A DNA stretch of 55,707 nt from Nitrospinales bacterium (lineage in GTDB: Bacteria; Nitrospinota_A; UBA7883; JACRGQ01). A model generated the notes under the pieces. It saw only the letters and a list, made by a program, of their open reading frames with translations. It had not been told where the DNA came from and did not search any database. Location of the stretch: NCBI GenBank assembly GCA_023248535.1, contig JAHFEJ010000010.1, positions 1-55,707 on the forward strand, given 5' to 3'. Shown one piece after another: positions 18,514-28,478 of this stretch. The position numbers and the translations under genes are program-made. The first letter of the stretch is position 1. The number at the start of each line of letters is the position of its first letter.

Positions 18514-20688
18514 TTACACGGTGTCTTTGTGCAGGCTTATTTCCTTCGGGCCGCCATTGTTGGTTTCCACCTTGAAGCGGCCGATCATCGATTCCAGGCC
18601 GCCGGCGATCTTCGCCAGTTCCCCGGACGACGCGTTTATCTGCTGGATGCCGCTGTTGTTGTCGCCAACCGCCTTCGATATCCCCTGAATGTTCGACGAT
18701 ATCTCGTTCGTCCCCCTGGCCGCTTCGCCGGCGTTGCGTGCCGTTTCGCCGGCCCCCTTCGCCACTTCGGCTATCGATGACGCTATCGAATTCGCCCCCG
18801 CCGTAACCTCGGAGACGTTCTTCGATATCTCGTTGGCCGCCACCATCTGCTGGTTCACCACGTTGGTTATCACCCCCACGGCCCCGTGAATCTTGCCGAT
18901 GATCTTGGCGATGTCGTCGATCACCCGCACCGCGCCGTTGGAGCTGTGCTGAACCCCCTCGATTTTCGCCGCGATCTCCTCCGCCGCCTGCGCACTCTGG
19001 TTCGCCAGCTGTTTTATCTCATTCGCCACCACCGCGAAGCCGCGCCCCGCTTCCCCCGCCGACGCCGCCTCTATCGTCGCGTTCAGCGCCAACAGGTTCG
19101 TCTGCTCCGCTATCCGCTTGATCATCTCCGTCACCTTCCCGATCTCATTGGCCGCGCCCCCCAGCGTCTGCATCGTCTCGCTGGCCGATTTCGACAGACC
19201 CATCGCGTCGTTGGCCACCTTCGAGGTCTGCTCGCTGTTCCCCGCGATGTCCTTGATGGTGATCGACATCTCCTCGATCGCGCTGGCTATCGAACTCATG
19301 TTCGCCGACATCTGCTCGGCGGTCGAGGCCACGGTGGATGAATTCGCGCTCGATTCCTCGGCCCCCGCCGCCATCGCGTTGATATTCGCCGACAGCTGCT
19401 CCGTCGCGCTGGCCACCCCGGATGCCTGCGCGTTCATCTCTTCAGACCCGCTGGCAAGCTGCGACGATATCGCCGACATCTCTTCCGCCGAGGCGGCAAG
19501 CGTTTTCGAGTTCTGCCCGATCTCGACAAACATTTTTCTGAGATCCGCGACCATGGCGTTCACCGATCTACCCAAGGTTCCCACTTCATCCCGCGAGGTG
19601 ACCGGCACTTCGCGCGTGAAGTCCCCTTCCGCGAGGGATGAAACCACGCTCACCGTGTCATTCATGCTTGTGGTAAGCGCCCGCGCGATTGTAAGCGAAA
19701 CGAGAAACGTCGCCAGCATCGCCAACAGGGAGATAACCCAGGTGAAAACCAGGGCCGCCCTGCTTGCCGCCAACCTGCTATCGGTGACCCTGGTAAGCTC
19801 CTTTTGCAGATGACCGAGGATAACCTTTTTGTGAACCAGGTTTATCTTTTCCGTTTGAACCGCAAACCATTCCTTGGGATCCTTGCCAAAGCCCCCCGTC
19901 GCGGCCTTTTCAAAGGCGGCCGCCCGGAACTCTTCGGCTTTTTTCACCACAGGGTCTTTTTGATAATCAAGAAACGCATCCCGGTCGTCCGGCGCCATAA
20001 CGCTTAAATAGAACTTTTGAAAATTGTCCTGTGCCTGGATCACTTCAACCAGCTTGCGCTCCATGCCGGGAGCGAATTTATCCCCCGTAAAGGCGCCGTT
20101 CAATACGGCCCGTTCGATCCCCATCGGTTCCTTATAAAGTTGCAACGTATAAAAACCGATGAGGTGGGTTGCTATCTCGCCGTCGGAAATTAGTTCCAGC
20201 ATCCCGCCGATCACCTCGATGAAGGCGCGGTTGGTTCCCGAATAAAATCCAATGGCGTCCGGCATACTGATAGAAAGGGCGCTTACGGCGTTTCTTTTGT
20301 TTTTCAGATCGCCAGCCTTCTCCATGGCCGTTTTTATCCTGTCGTCCAGGTCCGGCTCCTTAAAGTCTTCCAGAAACTTTTTTAACGCCTCGATTTTTTC
20401 ATCGGTGGCTCCCCTTTGCGTTTCAAGCTCCGATTTGAAACTTTGTCCTTGCGAACCAAGGTACGCCGCCGTCATGCCGCGCTCTTTCTGCAACTCGTGC
20501 ACGGTGTCGCCGATGCCGTAGGCAAGGTCGCGCAATTTCATGAAATGATGTATGTCATTCAACGCGGCATTTCTTTCCACGATGCTGACGGCGGAGTAAT
20601 AGAGCAAGGCGATCAATGTGGGGGCGATAATGCCCGCCAACTTGTATCTAAGCGGAAGATTACCAAGAAAATTCCTGAAAAATCCCAT
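18514..20688 (-). CDS. Methyl-accepting chemotaxis protein with NIT-type sensor (copy 2)
   Basis: 724 residues from ATG 20688, preceded by GGGGAGGGG; a frame open further upstream (to 20844) lacks sense as coding. Architecture equals copy 1: membrane helix, NIT-like periplasmic domain ([36 protein letters not shown]), second helix near 315-340, HAMP, signalling domain. The sensor half shares only scattered identity with copy 1, whereas the last 344 codons before the tail appear identical in DNA. The C-terminal tail is HKDTV against HKEDWA in copy 1. It probably senses a related but different small ligand. Confidence 0.94.
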   Translation of the reverse strand: MGFFRNFLGNLPLRYKLAGIIAPTLIALLYYSAVSIVERNAALNDIHHFMKLRDLAYGIGDTVHELQKERGMTAAYLGSQGQSFKSELETQRGATDEKIEALKKFLEDFKEPDLDDRIKTAMEKAGDLKNKRNAVSALSISMPDAIGFYSGTNRAFIEVIGGMLELISDGEIATHLIGFYTLQLYKEPMGIERAVLNGAFTGDKFAPGMERKLVEVIQAQDNFQKFYLSVMAPDDRDAFLDYQKDPVVKKAEEFRAAAFEKAATGGFGKDPKEWFAVQTEKINLVHKKVILGHLQKELTRVTDSRLAASRAALVFTWVISLLAMLATFLVSLTIARALTTSMNDTVSVVSSLAEGDFTREVPVTSRDEVGTLGRSVNAMVADLRKMFVEIGQNSKTLAASAEEMSAISSQLASGSEEMNAQASGVASATEQLSANINAMAAGAEESSANSSTVASTAEQMSANMSSIASAIEEMSITIKDIAGNSEQTSKVANDAMGLSKSASETMQTLGGAANEIGKVTEMIKRIAEQTNLLALNATIEAASAGEAGRGFAVVANEIKQLANQSAQAAEEIAAKIEGVQHSSNGAVRVIDDIAKIIGKIHGAVGVITNVVNQQMVAANEISKNVSEVTAGANSIASSIAEVAKGAGETARNAGEAARGTNEISSNIQGISKAVGDNNSGIQQINASSGELAKIAGGLESMIGRFKVETNNGGPKEISLHKDTV
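18524..19556 (-). repeat. 1033-bp direct repeat, copy B (receptor signalling domain)
   Basis: Second copy of the block at 16031-17063. Bounded inside the gene by MVADLRKMF at the 5' end and HK at the 3' end. The neighbouring receptor at 23127-25052 has only short identical runs, for example around 23695-23744. Confidence 0.93.
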
Positions 20689-20956
20689 GTCGTCAGCCCC
20701 TCCCCAGCCCAGTTGCTTATCGGCCGGCTCTCCAATCCGGCATTTTCGCTCCCTCGCGCATCCCAATAGCGCGGGAACTTCAACTGAATCGTAACACAAT
20801 TTGGCTATTTTAGGGGGGGGGGGATTGGTATGATAATGGCTCAAAACGACTCAGTTTGAATTTTCCTGAAAGTCTTTATGCAAACGTGTTGCGCCTGCCA
20901 TACATTTACAACGCCGGTTGGCTTATAGAGTTATTTTCAAACTGAAACGCCAACCG
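20689..20956. other. Gap between cheR and receptor copy 2, with a G11 tract
   Basis: 268 bases. A run of eleven G (plus strand, 20813-20823) lies about 125 bases upstream of the receptor ATG. The ribosome site is clear; no convincing promoter hexamers were found. Confidence 0.4.
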
Positions 20957-21859
20957 TTATTTTTTGACGGTCAATTTGGGGTCGGAACCGGTTCCGGCCT
21001 TGCGGGCACGGTGAAGGATTGTGCTCTTATGGGTCATCGATTCGAAATCCACCCCCATCCCTTGGACGTTTTCACACGCCCCCAACATTAAAAACCCCTC
21101 CGGGGAAAGCAACTGGTGCATTTGCCGCATGATCTTCCGCTTGGTCTCGTCATCGAAATAAATGAGAATATTGCGGCACAGGATCACATCAAATCCTCCC
21201 AGGGTGGTAAAAGGTTCGGTAATGTTTATCCTGCGGAATTCGATGATCGACCGCAGCTCGTTGCTGACCGCCCATCCCGAATCGGTTTTGGTGAAATATT
21301 TCGCGCGCCGCTCCGCCGAAAGGCCGCGGGCTATTTCCATATCGGAGTAGCAGCCGCCGATGGCCTGCGCCAGCACGCTGCTGGAGATGTCGGTGGCGAG
21401 GATATCAAAGTCCTCGAGAGCGACCCCCTTATGCCCGTTGGCCTTGACATGTTCGTGTATCAGCATCGCCAAGCTGTATGCCTCTTGACCGGTGGATGCG
21501 GCGGCCGACCAGATGCGCACCTTGGCGCCCCGCCGTTGGATCGCGCTCTTCTTGCGCTGGACGATCATCTGCTCCAATGCGGGCAACAGCGACTCCCTAA
21601 AAGTTTCAAACGGATGCCCGTCGCGGAAAAACGACGTTTCGTTTGTGGTCATGGCTTCAATAACCTCATCCCGCAGCCGGGGATCAGTGTTTATTTTCAA
21701 TTTATCGATAAGCCCCTGAAACGACCCGCCGCCGGCCGTCTTGGCCAGCCTGAAAAGCCGTTGTTCCACAAGGTACTGTTTTTCATTGCCGATGCTCAGG
21801 CCGCAGATTTTATATATATAACTGGTGAGCGCGGTGAATTCTTCCGGTTTCAACTTCAT
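20957..21859 (-). CDS. cheR: Chemotaxis protein methyltransferase
   Basis: A 300-residue CheR. The N-terminal helical domain (about 1-75) is followed by a SAM-dependent methyltransferase domain. Motifs are TNETSFFRD, the SAM loop IWSAAASTGQEAYSLAM, and DVILCRNILIYFD. It adds methyl groups to receptor glutamates, opposing CheB. The ATG overlaps the cheB stop by 4 bases (ATGA), so they are coupled. No tetratricopeptide tail is present. None of the three receptors here ends in the usual CheR-tethering pentapeptide. Confidence 0.96.
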   Translation of the reverse strand: MKLKPEEFTALTSYIYKICGLSIGNEKQYLVEQRLFRLAKTAGGGSFQGLIDKLKINTDPRLRDEVIEAMTTNETSFFRDGHPFETFRESLLPALEQMIVQRKKSAIQRRGAKVRIWSAAASTGQEAYSLAMLIHEHVKANGHKGVALEDFDILATDISSSVLAQAIGGCYSDMEIARGLSAERRAKYFTKTDSGWAVSNELRSIIEFRRINITEPFTTLGGFDVILCRNILIYFDDETKRKIMRQMHQLLSPEGFLMLGACENVQGMGVDFESMTHKSTILHRARKAGTGSDPKLTVKK

Positions 21860-22998
21860 GATGCTTTTCTCCTGCGGTCGACTTCCCGCTTAACCGCCTG
21901 GGGAATCTCCCCCAGCGGCAATATTTCATCCACGATGCCGGTGGCCACGGCGCTGCCCGGCATACCCCACACAACGCTCGATGCCTCGTCCTGCACAATG
22001 AGGTGGGTGCCGGCGCGCTTCAGGGGACCCGCCCCTTTCGCGCCATCGCTCCCCATGCCGGTGAGGATCAAAGTGATGTTATCGCCGTTATACACCGATG
22101 CGGCCGAGCGAAAGAGCACGTCCACCGAAGGGCGGCAGCCGTTTTCGGGAGGCTGGCCGTTGAGGCCGATGTTGATGCGCCCGGCATCGGTCCTGCGCAA
22201 CACCATGTGCATACCCCCCGGCGCGATATAGATGTGGTCGCCGCTGATTTCCATGCCATCGGTGGCCTCCACCACCGTATGGCGGCACTTGGCATTCAGG
22301 CTGGCCGCAAGCGAGGCGGTAAAAAGCGGCGGCATGTGCTGCACGATGAACATCGGCAAATCAACCGCCGCTGAAAGTTCCGGAAGCATGGTGGCAAGCG
22401 CTTTGGGGCCTCCCGTTGAAACGCCTATGAGCACCGCTTTCGCGGCGCCCGCCGGGACCGATTTGGGGCTGAAGGCGGGCGTCGCAGGTTTCGGCGGAGG
22501 AGGCGGCGGGGCTGGACGCGCGGCGGTTTGGCCTTCGGCACCCCCCTGCCTGATGAGCACTTTGCGTTTGAGGGTATATTGGCGGATCTTGGCGGTAAGG
22601 CTTTTTTTCAACCGGTCGCGGTTGGCTTCATGCCCCCCTTCATTCGGCTTTTCAATAAAGTCGAACGCTCCCGCCTCAAGCGCCTGGATCGTGGTATCCA
22701 TGCCGTATTTGGTGTGGGAACTGACCATAATAACGCCGATGCCGTATTGGGAGCCGCTGGTGGCATTGAATTCCTGAATTGCCTTCAACGCGTCAAGCCC
22801 GTTCATCACCGGCATTTCAACATCCATGGTGACCACGTCCGGCGGCACGGCGGCGGCTTTGATAAAATCAAGCGCTTTCGCGCCGTTCATCACCGATCCC
22901 ACGATCTCGATATCATTTTCCCCGCGCAATGCCTCTTCAACAAAGCGGCGGAATATAAGCGAATCATCAACGACGAGTACTTTTATTTTTTCTGCCAT
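21856..22998 (-). CDS. cheB: Chemotaxis response regulator protein-glutamate methylesterase
   Basis: 380 residues from ATG 22998, with AAGGATA just upstream; extending to 23040 adds an unlikely N-terminus. A receiver (about 1-125; VVDDSLIFRR, phosphoacceptor Asp in VVTMDVEMPVMNG) is joined by a proline-rich linker (PAPPPPPPKPATP) to the esterase domain. Catalytic triad parts are GVSTGGPKAL (Ser), VQHMPPLF (His) and GMGSDGAKG (Asp). It removes receptor methyl groups and deamidates them, giving adaptation with CheR. No cheD is nearby. Confidence 0.97.
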   Translation of the reverse strand: MAEKIKVLVVDDSLIFRRFVEEALRGENDIEIVGSVMNGAKALDFIKAAAVPPDVVTMDVEMPVMNGLDALKAIQEFNATSGSQYGIGVIMVSSHTKYGMDTTIQALEAGAFDFIEKPNEGGHEANRDRLKKSLTAKIRQYTLKRKVLIRQGGAEGQTAARPAPPPPPPKPATPAFSPKSVPAGAAKAVLIGVSTGGPKALATMLPELSAAVDLPMFIVQHMPPLFTASLAASLNAKCRHTVVEATDGMEISGDHIYIAPGGMHMVLRRTDAGRINIGLNGQPPENGCRPSVDVLFRSAASVYNGDNITLILTGMGSDGAKGAGPLKRAGTHLIVQDEASSVVWGMPGSAVATGIVDEILPLGEIPQAVKREVDRRRKAS

Positions 22999-23126
22999 TA
23001 TCCTTATCATTATAAAGAGCGCCTGCTGAAAACGCCACATTTTATGACATTTCCCCGGAAGGGATTCTCAGGCTCGCGCGCGGCTGTCAGGTTCCGGAAT
23101 GTGTCCCCTCGGCAACAGCTTTGGCT

Positions 23127-25052
23127 TCAGGCTCGTCCTTGGCCGTTGTTTTCCACCTTAAAGCGGGCAATCATTGCCTGCATTGAGCTGGCCATCTTCG
23201 CCAGTTCGCCGGACGACGAATTGATCTGCCGGATGCCGCTGTTGTTGTCCACAACGGCCTTCGATATCCCCTGTATGTTCGAGGAAACCTCATTCGCCCC
23301 GCGCGCCGCCTCGCCAGAATTCCGGCTTATCTCAGTCGCCCCCTTCGCCACTTCGGCTATCGAGCCGGCGATATCAACCGCCCCCTTGCTCACTTCCGAC
23401 ACGTTGCGCGATATCTCGTTCGCCGCCGCCGTCTGCTGGTTCACCGCGCCGGTAATGGTGCCCACCGACTCGTTGATCTTCCCGATGATGTCCGACACAT
23501 CCGAGATCACCTTCACCGCGCTGGTGGTGCTCCCCCGAACGCCGTCAATTTTTGCCGCGATCTCCTCGGCGGCCCGCGCGCTTTGGTTCGCCAGCTCTTT
23601 TATCTCGTTGGCGACGACCGCGAAACCCCTGCCCGCCTCGCCCGCGCTCGCCGCCTCGATGGTCGCGTTCAGCGCCAGCAGATTGGTCTGCTCCGCTATC
23701 CGCTTGATCATCTCCGTCACCTTCCCGATCTCATTGGCCGCCGCGCCTAGTGTCTGCATGGTATCGCTGGCGTTCTTCGACAGCCCCATCGCCTGACCAG
23801 CAACCTTGGACGTTTCATCGGCGCTTTTGGCCACTTCGCGGATCGACTGGGACATTTCCTCGACCGATGAGGCGATGGAGTGCATATTCGCCGACATCTC
23901 CTCCGCCGTGCCCGAAACGGTGGTGGCGTTCGCGCTTGCTTCTTCCACCGCCGCGGCCATGGAATTGATGTTCGCCGACATCTGCTCGGTGGCGGCGGCG
24001 ACACCGCCCGCCTGTTGCGACATCTGTTCGGAACTGGCCGAAAGCTGCGTCGAGACCGCCGAAAGCTCCTCGGACGAGGTTGCGAGGCTCTTTGAGTTTT
24101 GCCCCAGACCGGTGAATATGCCCCGCAGTTCGAAAACCATTTCATTGACGGCTCCGCCCAGTTCGGCTATTTCGTCTTTCCCCTCAACCGGCACCTCCTG
24201 CGTGAAATCGCCCGCCGCGATATCTTTCACGACGTTCACGGTGTTTCCAACCGACTTTCTGATATTTCGCGCGATGATGAACGCCAGAAGCTGGCCGGCC
24301 AAAGTGCCGACGATTGCGGTAAGTAAAACAAGCCATTTTGCGGACGTATAAGCTGCGGCCGATTCCTCTTCGGCTTGTTTCAACTGATCCTGGTAACGTT
24401 TTACCTGCTTGTCGAGAACCGACTCCATTTCGCCAACAAGCTTTCGGTTTTCATCCATCGAAACATGGACGGCCTTTAAATAATCCGTGCGCATTTTCAT
24501 GACCGCTGGCGTGACTGCGGCCGAGGCGATTTGAGTGGCGTCGATATCGGCGCACAGGACGAACACCTTTTTCACCCCTTCATAATAGGTATCGAACTTG
24601 GCATCAAATTCGCTCCACGTTTTCCTGGCTCCCTCGGATGACAACCCCTTTATTTTCTCTATCTTTTCCTTTAATCCCTTATGTTTATCATCGCGTTTTT
24701 GAACCCAGCCGGCATTGTTCGCCGCGTCGTATTCGATGATAAAGTTCTTTTCTATTCTTATGATATCCGTCATGCCGCTGGAAATGTCCAGCGTCAATGC
24801 CACCTTTTGCCCAATTCCCGTGTTGTATTCGACCTTCTCCTGAATGGCCGCCATTCTGTCCATGCTGACCGCCACCATTACAATGGAAACCAGCGCCAGA
24901 ACAACCGTGATCAACGTGAGTTTAGTCCCCATCCGCATATTCTTGAGGCCGAATCCGCCCTCTGCGCCACCGGTGGTAACAGACGGTTTCCGCGCGCCGG
25001 TGCGGCGCTCATCATTATGTTTTTTAATCGCAACTACTCTGTCCATTTGCAT
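23127..25052 (-). CDS. Methyl-accepting chemotaxis protein with helical (4HB-type) sensor
   Basis: 641 residues. A cytoplasmic N-terminal stretch of about 40 residues precedes the first membrane helix (about 45-65). The periplasmic part (about 66-270) is all helical, like 4HB/TarH sensors (DISSGMTDIIRIEKNFI). A second helix, HAMP ([20 protein letters not shown]) and a signalling domain with tip [20 protein letters not shown] follow. It differs from the NIT receptors in sensor class and in many signalling residues. It sits between cheW and cheB, 7 bases after cheW. Ligand unknown. Confidence 0.93.
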   Translation of the reverse strand: MQMDRVVAIKKHNDERRTGARKPSVTTGGAEGGFGLKNMRMGTKLTLITVVLALVSIVMVAVSMDRMAAIQEKVEYNTGIGQKVALTLDISSGMTDIIRIEKNFIIEYDAANNAGWVQKRDDKHKGLKEKIEKIKGLSSEGARKTWSEFDAKFDTYYEGVKKVFVLCADIDATQIASAAVTPAVMKMRTDYLKAVHVSMDENRKLVGEMESVLDKQVKRYQDQLKQAEEESAAAYTSAKWLVLLTAIVGTLAGQLLAFIIARNIRKSVGNTVNVVKDIAAGDFTQEVPVEGKDEIAELGGAVNEMVFELRGIFTGLGQNSKSLATSSEELSAVSTQLSASSEQMSQQAGGVAAATEQMSANINSMAAAVEEASANATTVSGTAEEMSANMHSIASSVEEMSQSIREVAKSADETSKVAGQAMGLSKNASDTMQTLGAAANEIGKVTEMIKRIAEQTNLLALNATIEAASAGEAGRGFAVVANEIKELANQSARAAEEIAAKIDGVRGSTTSAVKVISDVSDIIGKINESVGTITGAVNQQTAAANEISRNVSEVSKGAVDIAGSIAEVAKGATEISRNSGEAARGANEVSSNIQGISKAVVDNNSGIRQINSSSGELAKMASSMQAMIARFKVENNGQGRA

Positions 25053-25059
25053 AATCCCT

Positions 25060-25557
25060 TTATTGCTTTGTTTCTATGGATCCCAGGAATTTTCTGGCGT
25101 CCAACACCACCAGCAGGGATTGAGGCAGTTTGCAAACGGACTGAACCATGCCGGGGCCGCCCATTTTTTCCTGGCCGCCGCCGTCGATCCCTCCCGTTTC
25201 TATCTGGTCGCTTGAAATTTCCACCACATCGCCGATTTGATCCACCAGCACGCCGAACGATTCGCCGACGGTGGCTTTGAAGATGACCAGACAGCTCTTG
25301 CGGTCGATCTCCTTGCTCTCGAATCCGAGCATGGGGCGGAGATCCAGGATCAGGTATACCTGGCCGCGGATGTTCACATACCCTTTCACTTCGCGGGGGG
25401 CATGGAAAATGGGGGTGATGGCGACTTCGGGATGTATTTCCTTCACATCCAATATCTGAACGCCGAAAAGGCGTCCGGAAAGCCAAAAAGTGCAGAACTG
25501 CCGGTTCTGCACCACCGCCTTCTCCTTTTCGGATTTTTGTGCAGTAATGGTTTCCAT
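25060..25557 (-). CDS. cheW: CheW coupling protein
   Basis: A 165-residue CheW with the SH3-like doublet fold: FCTFWLSGRLFGVQILDVKEI, then YVNIRGQVYLILDLRPMLGF, then FGVLVDQIGDVVEI. It links receptors to CheA in arrays at the inner membrane. GGAGGAGG precedes the ATG. It lies 14 bases after cheA and 7 before the receptor gene. A short glycine-rich loop (GGIDGGGQEKMGGPG) is inserted before the last strand, which is slightly unusual. Confidence 0.95.
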   Translation of the reverse strand: METITAQKSEKEKAVVQNRQFCTFWLSGRLFGVQILDVKEIHPEVAITPIFHAPREVKGYVNIRGQVYLILDLRPMLGFESKEIDRKSCLVIFKATVGESFGVLVDQIGDVVEISSDQIETGGIDGGGQEKMGGPGMVQSVCKLPQSLLVVLDARKFLGSIETKQ

Positions 25558-25571
25558 GTTTTCCTCCTCCC

Positions 25572-28427
25572 TCAGTTCCTGCTGCCTACACCGGCGGACA
25601 TTACGGCCGCAACGGTGGAGAGCAACTGATCGCGGTTCATTTTCAGCTCATAATGGTCGAACCCGGCATCCTTGGCGCTTGTCCTGTCCTTTTCGTTGTT
25701 GAGCGCGGTGAGGGCGATGGCGGGGATGTCCTTTTGGCGGCTGCCGGCACGCAGGTTCTTAATAAACGCCATGCCGTCCATGACCGGCATCTGTATGTCG
25801 GAGATAACGAGATCGAAATCGCGGCTGGCCAGTTGGGCTAGCCCGTCCTGCCCGTTTTCGGCCACCATCACATCGTACCCCTCCGCCTCGAGATATTTTT
25901 TCACCAGACGGCGGAAGAAAGGGGAATCCTCCACGAGGAGTATTTTGCCGCCGGGCCTCCCGCCGCCGGAGGCGAACCACGAAGGCTCCGCTTTCCGGAT
26001 GATAGAATCGATATCCAGGAACAGCGTCATCTTATCCTTGATGATGGCGGTGCCGAGAAGCCCCTCTTCCGCATAGGATTCCGTGTTAAGTTCAACGGTG
26101 GTTTCGATGGTATCCAGCAGTTGCGAGACAAGCACTCCGAACGGGTGGCGCGCCACGCGCGGGATGATCAGGAACATCTCCTTTTTGTCCTCGGTGGGCG
26201 TGACCGCAAGGTACCGGTCCGGCCGCAGGATAAGGGTGGACTGCCCCTCTATGGTGATGTATTCGCGGCCGCCGATATGTTCGATGTTCTCCGTTTTGAT
26301 GGTCTCGATACGCTTGATAATGAAAAGCGGGGCCGCCAACTGCTCGGTGGGGCCGCTTTTGAACAGGAGCACCCGCTGCGTGTCCGTCGTGCGGAGCGTG
26401 CTGCGGTCCTGAATGGCTTCCTTGGCGCCGTCGAAGTTGACCCCGGCGTGGCGGGCCACCCCCTGCACGTCGAGGATAAGCGCCACGCGGCCATCCCCCA
26501 TGACCGTCGAACCGGCATAGCATCCAAGCGATTTCACGGCCGGATGCACCGGCTTCACCACGATCTCCTCGGTGCCGATGACTTTGTCCACCACCAGTCC
26601 AAAGGAGTTGTTCGACACATTCACCACGATGAAGTTAAGCGAATGGGGTTCCTGTGCCGCACCATCCTCGCCAGCCCCGGCGATATCGGCCAGGTATTTT
26701 TCCTGCCGCTGCCGGTTCTCTTCGGTGATTGACGAACGGTCGGCGCCGGTGAACGGTTTGTTGCGTTTCATCACTTCATCAAGCCGTACGATGGGAAGCA
26801 GTTTGTCGCGTAGCCGGTACACCTCGGTGTCCCCGGCGCATTCTATCTTCGTCGCAACATCCTTATCGTACAGACAGACCAACTCCTCCAGATTCACCTG
26901 CGGGATGGCATAGCGGTATTTGCCCACCAGCACGATCAGGCACGGGATGATCGCCAGCGTCAGCGGCAGCCGCATATGGACGGTGCTCCCCTTGCCAACG
27001 TGCGATTCGATGTCCAACGTGCCGCCCAGCCGCTCGATGCCGGTCTTCACCACATCCATGCCAACGCCGCGGCCCGATACGTCGCTCAGCTTCTCGGCGG
27101 TGGAGAAGCCGGGAAGCAGAATGAGCGAAATGATCTCTTTCTCGCCCATCTCGGCCAACTCGGCTTCCGTCTTCAATCCCTTTTCCAGCGCTTTGCGGCG
27201 GATCACTTCGGGATTTATCCCTTTGCCGTCGTCCACCATTTCTATGTTTATCTGGCCGCTGCGGTGATAGGCGCGCAGGCTCACCTTCCCGGCTTCTTTT
27301 TTGCCCGCCTTCACGCGGTCGGCGGGCATCTCTATGCCGTGATCGCATGAATTGCGCACCAGATGCGTCATCGGATCGGTAAGGGCTTCGAGGATGGTGT
27401 TATCCAGCTCCACGTCGGCGCCGGTGATGTCCAGCTCTATCTGCTTGCCCAGCTTCTGGCCGAGGTCGCGCACCACGCGGGTAAACCGGTTGAAGAGGTT
27501 GCCGATCGGCTGCATGCGGGTGGCCATGATGGTTTCCTGCAATTCGGAGGTGACGATATCAAGCCGCTGGATATTGGCGCGGCTGTTGGGATTGGAACGG
27601 TCCTCGGAAAGCAACTGTTGGTTGCGCACCAGAACCAGTTCGCCGGCAAGCTGCATCAGCTCGTCCAGTATGCTCAGTTTTATCCGGATCGTCTCCTGAC
27701 GCCGGTCGACAAATTCCGTCCGTTCACCTCTCCGCTCAACAAACGCCGGTTTTTCCTGGGGCGGGCCTGCCTGGGCTTGGCTTATACGCGCGGTGTCATC
27801 GGATGATGGGATCGGTTCCGCTTTGGCGGCGACGGCGCTTTTTTCCGCGGCCGCTTTTGCTTCCGCGAAAATACTGTCCATTGAAGGGTCGCCCGCCGCC
27901 GCGGCGGTGTTTATCCGGGCTGTATCGTTAAGCGATACCGCAGTGCTGGCGACAAAGGCATCCAGGCGCTCCACCACCTTGTCCCTGTTTTGATCTTTGA
28001 TCTTCTCGACCTCTGCCACCACGTTGCTGATGCCGCCCAAAATGAAAGTCTCCATGCGTGCGACCACATCGGTAATATTGTGACTGTTGCTGTTTGACAC
28101 GTCATCGATCATGCTGCGGATGCTGTCTATGGCCGCCAGCAGCGCGTCCACAAGGCCCGGCTTCATCGTCAGTTCCCCGGCGCGGAGCATCGAAAGAAGC
28201 GTTTCCCCCGCATGGGCCACCGCTTGCAGTTTGGTAAGACCCACAAAGCCGGCCGTCCCCTTGATGGTGTGCACCACGCGGAATATCTGGTTCACCGCAT
28301 CGATAAAACCGGCGCTCCCGGCCTGTTTTTCCAGGCCCAGAACGGCCTCTTCAACCGTTTCGAGATGTTCTTTTGCCTCGGTGACAAAATCATCCAGGAT
28401 CGACTGATCTGCAAACTGGTCTTCCAT
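25572..28427 (-). CDS. cheA: Hybrid CheA histidine kinase with two CheW-like modules and a receiver
   Basis: A 951-residue kinase. In order: HPt about 1-115 with phosphoacceptor His53 (VVHTIKGTAGF); a long linker; dimerisation helices about 240-305 (ILDELMQLAGELVLVRN); HATPase about 310-480 (LVRNSCDHGIE, DDGKGI, GRGVGMDVV); CheW-like module about 485-640; a second CheW-like module about 690-820 (LFIIKRIETI, FGVLVSQLLDTIE); and a receiver about 830-945 (ILLVEDSPFFRR, VISDIQMPVMDG). The fused receiver may take the place of a separate CheY or act as a phosphate sink. GAGGGGG precedes the ATG. It is the first gene of the operon. The architecture matches gliding/pilus or alternative-function systems better than a classic flagellar CheA. 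Confidence 0.95.
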   Translation of the reverse strand: MEDQFADQSILDDFVTEAKEHLETVEEAVLGLEKQAGSAGFIDAVNQIFRVVHTIKGTAGFVGLTKLQAVAHAGETLLSMLRAGELTMKPGLVDALLAAIDSIRSMIDDVSNSNSHNITDVVARMETFILGGISNVVAEVEKIKDQNRDKVVERLDAFVASTAVSLNDTARINTAAAAGDPSMDSIFAEAKAAAEKSAVAAKAEPIPSSDDTARISQAQAGPPQEKPAFVERRGERTEFVDRRQETIRIKLSILDELMQLAGELVLVRNQQLLSEDRSNPNSRANIQRLDIVTSELQETIMATRMQPIGNLFNRFTRVVRDLGQKLGKQIELDITGADVELDNTILEALTDPMTHLVRNSCDHGIEMPADRVKAGKKEAGKVSLRAYHRSGQINIEMVDDGKGINPEVIRRKALEKGLKTEAELAEMGEKEIISLILLPGFSTAEKLSDVSGRGVGMDVVKTGIERLGGTLDIESHVGKGSTVHMRLPLTLAIIPCLIVLVGKYRYAIPQVNLEELVCLYDKDVATKIECAGDTEVYRLRDKLLPIVRLDEVMKRNKPFTGADRSSITEENRQRQEKYLADIAGAGEDGAAQEPHSLNFIVVNVSNNSFGLVVDKVIGTEEIVVKPVHPAVKSLGCYAGSTVMGDGRVALILDVQGVARHAGVNFDGAKEAIQDRSTLRTTDTQRVLLFKSGPTEQLAAPLFIIKRIETIKTENIEHIGGREYITIEGQSTLILRPDRYLAVTPTEDKKEMFLIIPRVARHPFGVLVSQLLDTIETTVELNTESYAEEGLLGTAIIKDKMTLFLDIDSIIRKAEPSWFASGGGRPGGKILLVEDSPFFRRLVKKYLEAEGYDVMVAENGQDGLAQLASRDFDLVISDIQMPVMDGMAFIKNLRAGSRQKDIPAIALTALNNEKDRTSAKDAGFDHYELKMNRDQLLSTVAAVMSAGVGSRN

Positions 28428-28449
28428 TATCCCCCCTCAGTGCTATGAG

Positions 28450-28478
28450 AAATCAGCATGTTTTTACAAATCAGCGTG
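28450..28478 (-). promoter_or_regulatory. Paired direct repeats in the cheA leader
   Basis: AAATCAGCATG (28450-28460) and AAATCAGCGTG (28468-28478) are direct repeats 18 bases apart, 23-51 bases upstream of the cheA ATG. They could be protein sites or chance. Upstream, CCGTATACC (28530-28538) and GGTATACGG (28643-28651) form an inverted pair around the gap. Confidence 0.25.

Noticed and set aside
16031-19556. Mobile element carrying the repeated receptor domain
   Set aside because: No transposase, terminal inverted repeats or target duplication at the block ends; gene conversion or duplication fits better.
20689-20844. 52-codon N-terminal extension of receptor copy 2
   Set aside because: It runs through the C11 complement of the G tract and lacks a ribosome site; ATG 20688 has GGGGAGGGG and matches copy 1 in length.
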